Shown here: one piece after another, positions 13,624 to 16,953 of the stretch
Numbering within the stretch: the first letter of the stretch is position 1
Layout: each line of letters opens with the position of its first letter
NCBI GenBank assembly: GCA_041741995.1
Contig: JBGSJN010000033.1
Location: forward strand, 1 to 16,953
Length of the DNA stretch: 16,953 nt
Origin: WTXA01 sp041741995
GTDB lineage: Bacteria; Bacillota; TC1
Direction: 5' to 3'
Translations under genes and position numbers: made by a program
The notes under the pieces: model-generated
The model's database searches: none
Told to the model about the DNA's origin: nothing
The model's input: the letters and a program-made list of their open reading frames with translations, nothing else

Positions 13624-15306
13624 ATGGCTATGAATCACAAAAAGTACAAACCATATCCAAAATTTGATTTTAAAGAAAGAACTTGGCCTGATAAAGTGAC
13701 TACAAAAGCACCTATATGGTGTAGTGTAGATCTAAGAGATGGTAATCAGGCACTACCTATACCTATGGGTATCGAGGAAAAACTTTTGCTATACAAAATG
13801 TTGATTAAAATTGGCTTCAAGACAATAGAAGTAGGTTTTCCATCAGCATCAGAAACAGAATTTAATTTCTTAAGAAAATTAGTAGAGGAAAATTTAATCC
13901 CTGATGATGTAACAATACAGGTTTTAACCCAAGCAAGAGAACATTTAATAGCTAGAACTTTCGAATCTTTAAAAGGTGTTAAAAATGCTATCGTACATAT
14001 TTATAACTCTACTTCTGAATTACAAAGAAGAGTAGTATTTAATAAAGACAAGGAAGAAATTAAAAAAATTGCAACAGAAGGTACTTCATTAGTTAAGAAA
14101 TTTGCATCAGAAGCTAAGCAAGAAGGACTTAATGTAATACTTCAATATTCCCCAGAAAGCTTTACAGGAACGGAAGTAGACTATGCGGTCGAAGTATCCA
14201 ATGCTGTTCTAGATGTATGGCAACCTAGTAATGCTCGCAAGGCAATAATAAATTTACCTTCAACGGTAGAAATGTCCACACCAAATATTTATGCAGATCA
14301 GATTGAATGGTTTTGTAATAATGTTAAATACAGAGAATTCATTGAAATAAGCTTACATGCACATAATGATAGAGGTACAGGAATAGCAGCTACTGAGCTT
14401 GGTTTACTTGCCGGTGCTGACAGAGTTGAAGGAACATTATTTGGTAATGGTGAAAGAACAGGGAATACAGATATTTTAACTGTAGCTCTAAATCTTTATT
14501 CACAAGGTATTGATCCAGAACTTAATTTTTATGATGTTGAAGAGATTAAGGAAGTTTTTGAAAAGGTTACTCAGTTACCAGTTCATCCTAGACATCCATA
14601 TGTTGGAGACTTAGTGCATACAGCTTTTAGTGGTTCACACCAAGATGCCATCAACAAGGGGCTAAAATACAGAGCTGAGAAGTCTGTTGATATTTGGGAA
14701 GTTCCATATCTACCTATTGATCCAAGTGACGTAGGACGCAAATATGAGGCTGTAATTAGAATTAACAGTCAATCAGGTAAAGGTGGTATAGCTTTTGTTC
14801 TTGAGACTGAATATGGATTTAAATTGCCAAAAATCATGCATCCAGAGTTTGCTAAAATAATTCAAAAAGAAACAGATAACACAGGCACTGAACTTAAAAA
14901 GGATGATATTCTCAAGATTTTTGAAGATAACTATATAAATGTTAATGGTTTACTTGAATTAGTTAAATATAAGGTTAACGAAGATACTTCAGAGGAAGAT
15001 TCAGAATCCGTAGTAACTCTTGAAGGTTTGGTTAAAGTAAATGGAGAAAATATTAATATATCAGGCAAAGGAAATGGACCTGTATCAGCTTTTATTAATG
15101 CAATAGAATTAAGCAATATAGGTAAATTCACAGTTACATCTTATGATGAGCATGCTAGGGAAGAAGGAGATAAATCTCAAGCTATTACTTACGTGCAAAT
15201 TGAAGATTTAGAAAGTAAATCCAGATATTTTGGCGTTGGTATTTCTCCAAATATAACATCTGCTTCAATTAAAGCAATTGTTAGTGCAATAAACAGGAGC
15301 AAATAA
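13624..15306 (+). CDS. leuA: 2-isopropylmalate synthase (long, type 2 form)
   Basis: First committed enzyme of leucine synthesis: condenses acetyl-CoA with 2-ketoisovalerate. The 560-residue product is the long LeuA type. It begins with YKPYPKFDFKERTWPDK, has the catalytic TIM barrel with CSVDLRDGNQAL (33-44) and metal-binding HAHNDRGTG (245-253), and includes GNGERTGNTDILT. The C-terminal allosteric domain, where leucine inhibits related enzymes, starts near residue 430 and ends RYFGVGISPNITSASIKAIVSAINR. ATG at 13624 follows AAGGAG (13607-13612); TTG at 13603 is in frame but overlaps the terminator T-run. Control is by the leucine T-box immediately upstream. A PLP-enzyme gene follows after 5 bases. 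Confidence 0.96.
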   Translation: MAMNHKKYKPYPKFDFKERTWPDKVTTKAPIWCSVDLRDGNQALPIPMGIEEKLLLYKMLIKIGFKTIEVGFPSASETEFNFLRKLVEENLIPDDVTIQVLTQAREHLIARTFESLKGVKNAIVHIYNSTSELQRRVVFNKDKEEIKKIATEGTSLVKKFASEAKQEGLNVILQYSPESFTGTEVDYAVEVSNAVLDVWQPSNARKAIINLPSTVEMSTPNIYADQIEWFCNNVKYREFIEISLHAHNDRGTGIAATELGLLAGADRVEGTLFGNGERTGNTDILTVALNLYSQGIDPELNFYDVEEIKEVFEKVTQLPVHPRHPYVGDLVHTAFSGSHQDAINKGLKYRAEKSVDIWEVPYLPIDPSDVGRKYEAVIRINSQSGKGGIAFVLETEYGFKLPKIMHPEFAKIIQKETDNTGTELKKDDILKIFEDNYINVNGLLELVKYKVNEDTSEEDSESVVTLEGLVKVNGENINISGKGNGPVSAFINAIELSNIGKFTVTSYDEHAREEGDKSQAITYVQIEDLESKSRYFGVGISPNITSASIKAIVSAINRSK

Positions 15307-15311
15307 TATTT

Positions 15312-16529
15312 ATGGATAGTATATCTGAAAAGTTAAAAGAACAATTGAATAATTTTAGAGAAGACTATTATGAAACATCAATCTATAATCATAATAAAGT
15401 TTTAATGGCATTTAAAGACAGTAATATAACCACTGAAGCTTTTAATGGATCTACAGGTTATGGCTATAATGACTATGGTCGAGGTAAGTTAAATTCGCTC
15501 TTCTCAAAAATATTTAAAAGTGAGGATGCCTTGGTTTCAAGTAAGTTTGCCTCAGGGACACATACTATTTATACAGCTTTTAGAGGTCTGTTAAATTATG
15601 GTGATGAAATTGTATCATTAACTGGTGACTTATATGATACCTTGGAGAAAGCCATTTTAGATAATAACGGTCTAGTATATCAGATGGCCATAAAATATGA
15701 TAAGATTTCTTTGAATGAGCTAGGTGGAATAAACCTAAAAAAAATTAAAAGCGGGGATTTCAGAAAATATAAGATGGCTATTATTCAACGTTCAAGGGGT
15801 TATTCTACAAGGAGATCTATAACTATACAAGAAATCGAGGAAGCATCTAAATTAATTACTCAATATGCTCCTGATACAATATTATTTGTTGATAATTGTT
15901 ATGGTGAATTTGTTGAAAAGAGAGAGCCGATAGAAGTAGGTGCTGATATAATTGCTGGTTCATTAATAAAAAATCCAGGTGGTACAATAGCTGAATCCGG
16001 AGGCTATATTGCAGGAAGAAAAGACTTGATAGAAAAAATCAGTAACTCCTTTACTGTGCCAGGTATTGGTAAAGAAATAGGTTGTGAAGGGTCAATTGAC
16101 CTAAGATTAATGTTCCAAGGAATTTTCCTAGCTCCTAAAATCGTTGAAGAGTGCCTTCTTACAGCTTATTATACAGGATTGGTTTTTCATGAATTGGGTT
16201 ATGACGTATCACCGGGGTTAAATGATACAAGAACTGATATTATACAAAGTATAACTTTCAACGATAAGAATAAATTAATAAAATTCATACAAACGATACA
16301 AGAATATTCTCCAGTTGACAGTGTGGCTATTCCCCATCCCTGGGATATGCCAGGGTACGATTGCCAAGTAATTATGGCTTCTGGTTCATTTATTTCAGGT
16401 AGTTCTTTGGAATTATCTGCAGATGCCCCTATAAGAGAACCCTATATCGCTTATTTACAAGGTTCAACCAGTTTTTATTATTCTAAAATTGCAATAGATA
16501 AAGCATTAGAGGCTTTGAAAGGTAAATAA
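15312..16529 (+). CDS. PLP-dependent methionine gamma-lyase family protein ('aluminium resistance' type, YnbB-like)
   Basis: Fold-type I PLP enzyme of 405 residues. The PLP lysine is probably K220 in DIIAGSLIKNPGGTIAESGGY and the cofactor-ring Asp is D194 in LFVDNCYGEF. FNGSTGYGYNDYGRGKL and SSKFASGTHTIYTAFRGLL are signatures of the family annotated 'methionine gamma-lyase family' or 'aluminium resistance protein'; the true substrate is not established. AGGAG at 15295-15299 inside the leuA end lies 12 bases before the ATG. The 5-base gap puts it in the leuA transcript and so under the leucine T-box, which is not the usual neighbourhood I recall for this gene (near glnRA in Bacillus). A terminator follows. 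Confidence 0.88.
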   Translation: MDSISEKLKEQLNNFREDYYETSIYNHNKVLMAFKDSNITTEAFNGSTGYGYNDYGRGKLNSLFSKIFKSEDALVSSKFASGTHTIYTAFRGLLNYGDEIVSLTGDLYDTLEKAILDNNGLVYQMAIKYDKISLNELGGINLKKIKSGDFRKYKMAIIQRSRGYSTRRSITIQEIEEASKLITQYAPDTILFVDNCYGEFVEKREPIEVGADIIAGSLIKNPGGTIAESGGYIAGRKDLIEKISNSFTVPGIGKEIGCEGSIDLRLMFQGIFLAPKIVEECLLTAYYTGLVFHELGYDVSPGLNDTRTDIIQSITFNDKNKLIKFIQTIQEYSPVDSVAIPHPWDMPGYDCQVIMASGSFISGSSLELSADAPIREPYIAYLQGSTSFYYSKIAIDKALEALKGK

Positions 16530-16549
16530 ATATAAATATAGAGCAAATA

Positions 16550-16587
16550 AAAAAGTATCAGGATAAAATTCTGATACTTTTTATTTT
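16550..16587. terminator. Bidirectional intrinsic terminator between convergent genes
   Basis: AAAAAGTATCAG (16550-16561) and CTGATACTTTTT (16571-16582) form a perfect 12-bp stem with a 9-base loop. T-rich sequence follows on the plus strand (TTATTTT) and on the minus strand (TTTATTTG), so it can end transcription from both sides. The 3' arm overlaps the stop codon of the minus-strand gene (16581-16583). Confidence 0.85.
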
Positions 16588-16953
16588 AATAGAAAATCAA
16601 TTAAAATTTTAAAAAGGGGAAGACTTAAAATTGTCAAAACCCCAGTTACTGGTATACTTAGAGCACTAAAAGACCCAGTTATTTCACCCTCTTCAAGAGC
16701 TTGTGTCGTCCCCATAACATGAGCACTCATTCCTAAGGAACAACCTCTAGCAATTGGATTGATGATATTTAGTCGATCTAAAACAAATCTACCAATGATT
16801 GCCCCCATAATACCAGTTACCATAACACCTAAACTAGCAATTGCTTCACTGCCGTTAATCATTTTGCTAGCCTCTATAGCCATTGCTGAAGTTATTGATT
16901 TTGGAATAAGACTGTAAACAATATTTTTTGGAATATTTAATATCCTGGCAATA
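16581..16953 (-). CDS. lrgB: LrgB/CidB-family membrane protein (5' end outside window)
   Basis: The last 123 codons of a minus-strand gene; the start lies beyond 16953. The frame continues above the first internal ATG (16883) into LNIPKNIVYSLIPKSITSAMA, so the gene is longer than that Met. The LIPKSITSAMA and NPIARGCSLGMSAHVMGTTQAL segments are signatures of the LrgB/YohK family, together with hydrophobic segments at GVMVTGIMGAIIGRFVL and VTGVLTILSLPLFKILIDFLL. LrgB works with the holin-like LrgA and has been linked to murein hydrolase control, cell lysis and export of pyruvate or glycolate in different bacteria. A partner lrgA would be expected upstream, outside the window. Confidence 0.9.
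   Translation of the reverse strand, partial: IARILNIPKNIVYSLIPKSITSAMAIEASKMINGSEAIASLGVMVTGIMGAIIGRFVLDRLNIINPIARGCSLGMSAHVMGTTQALEEGEITGSFSALSIPVTGVLTILSLPLFKILIDFLLK

Noticed and set aside
1..16953. CRISPR array, tRNA/rRNA genes, insertion sequences or phage modules
   Set aside because: Reading through, I found no spaced direct repeats, no cloverleaf-like or rRNA sequence, and no transposase or integrase motifs.

Overview
This AT-rich window reads as chromosome from an anaerobic, low-GC Gram-positive bacterium (Bacillota, most likely class Clostridia or a Tissierella-like relative). The pointers are the order ffh-rpsP-khpA-rimM-trmD-rplS-lepB-rbgA-rnhB, an IspH-ribosomal protein S1 fusion behind cmk, strong GGAGG ribosome binding sites, a leucine T-box leader, and an oxygen-labile class I fumarase encoded as two subunits. 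I cannot name the species. I see no insertion sequence, phage gene, integrase, CRISPR array, tRNA or rRNA.

Layout. (1) 1-5086, plus strand: a dense translation and ribosome-assembly block. It holds the ffh tail, rpsP (S16), khpA, rimM, trmD, rplS (L19), lepB (signal peptidase I), rbgA (50S assembly GTPase), rnhB and rluB. Four junctions are one-base TAATG overlaps. (2) 5123-6124: ilvC, a lone branched-chain amino acid gene with a possible promoter of its own. (3) 6183-8881: cmk and the ispH-rpsA fusion. A near-perfect internal ribosome binding site sits inside ispH, just before the S1 part. Hairpins lie between ilvC and cmk and after rpsA. (4) 8941-13332: an apparent operon of fumarase alpha and beta, ddl, sfsA, a cysteine-cluster protein and a SAM-dependent methyltransferase. 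The methyltransferase looks like the NpmA/KamB family, which methylates A1408 of 16S rRNA and gives aminoglycoside resistance. (5) 13343-16529: an extended -10 promoter, a leucine-specific (CUC) T-box with its terminator, leuA, and a PLP enzyme of the methionine gamma-lyase/'aluminium resistance' family. (6) A bidirectional terminator separates these from a convergent, truncated lrgB-like membrane gene on the minus strand.

How the genes work together. Most of the window serves protein synthesis: ribosomal proteins, rRNA and tRNA modification, ribosome assembly, S1, and possibly drug protection of the 30S decoding site. ilvC and leuA serve branched-chain amino acid synthesis, and leuA expression is set by uncharged tRNA-Leu. 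The best candidates for follow-up are the chromosomal NpmA/KamB-like gene and the internal start that could release free S1 from the IspH-S1 fusion.
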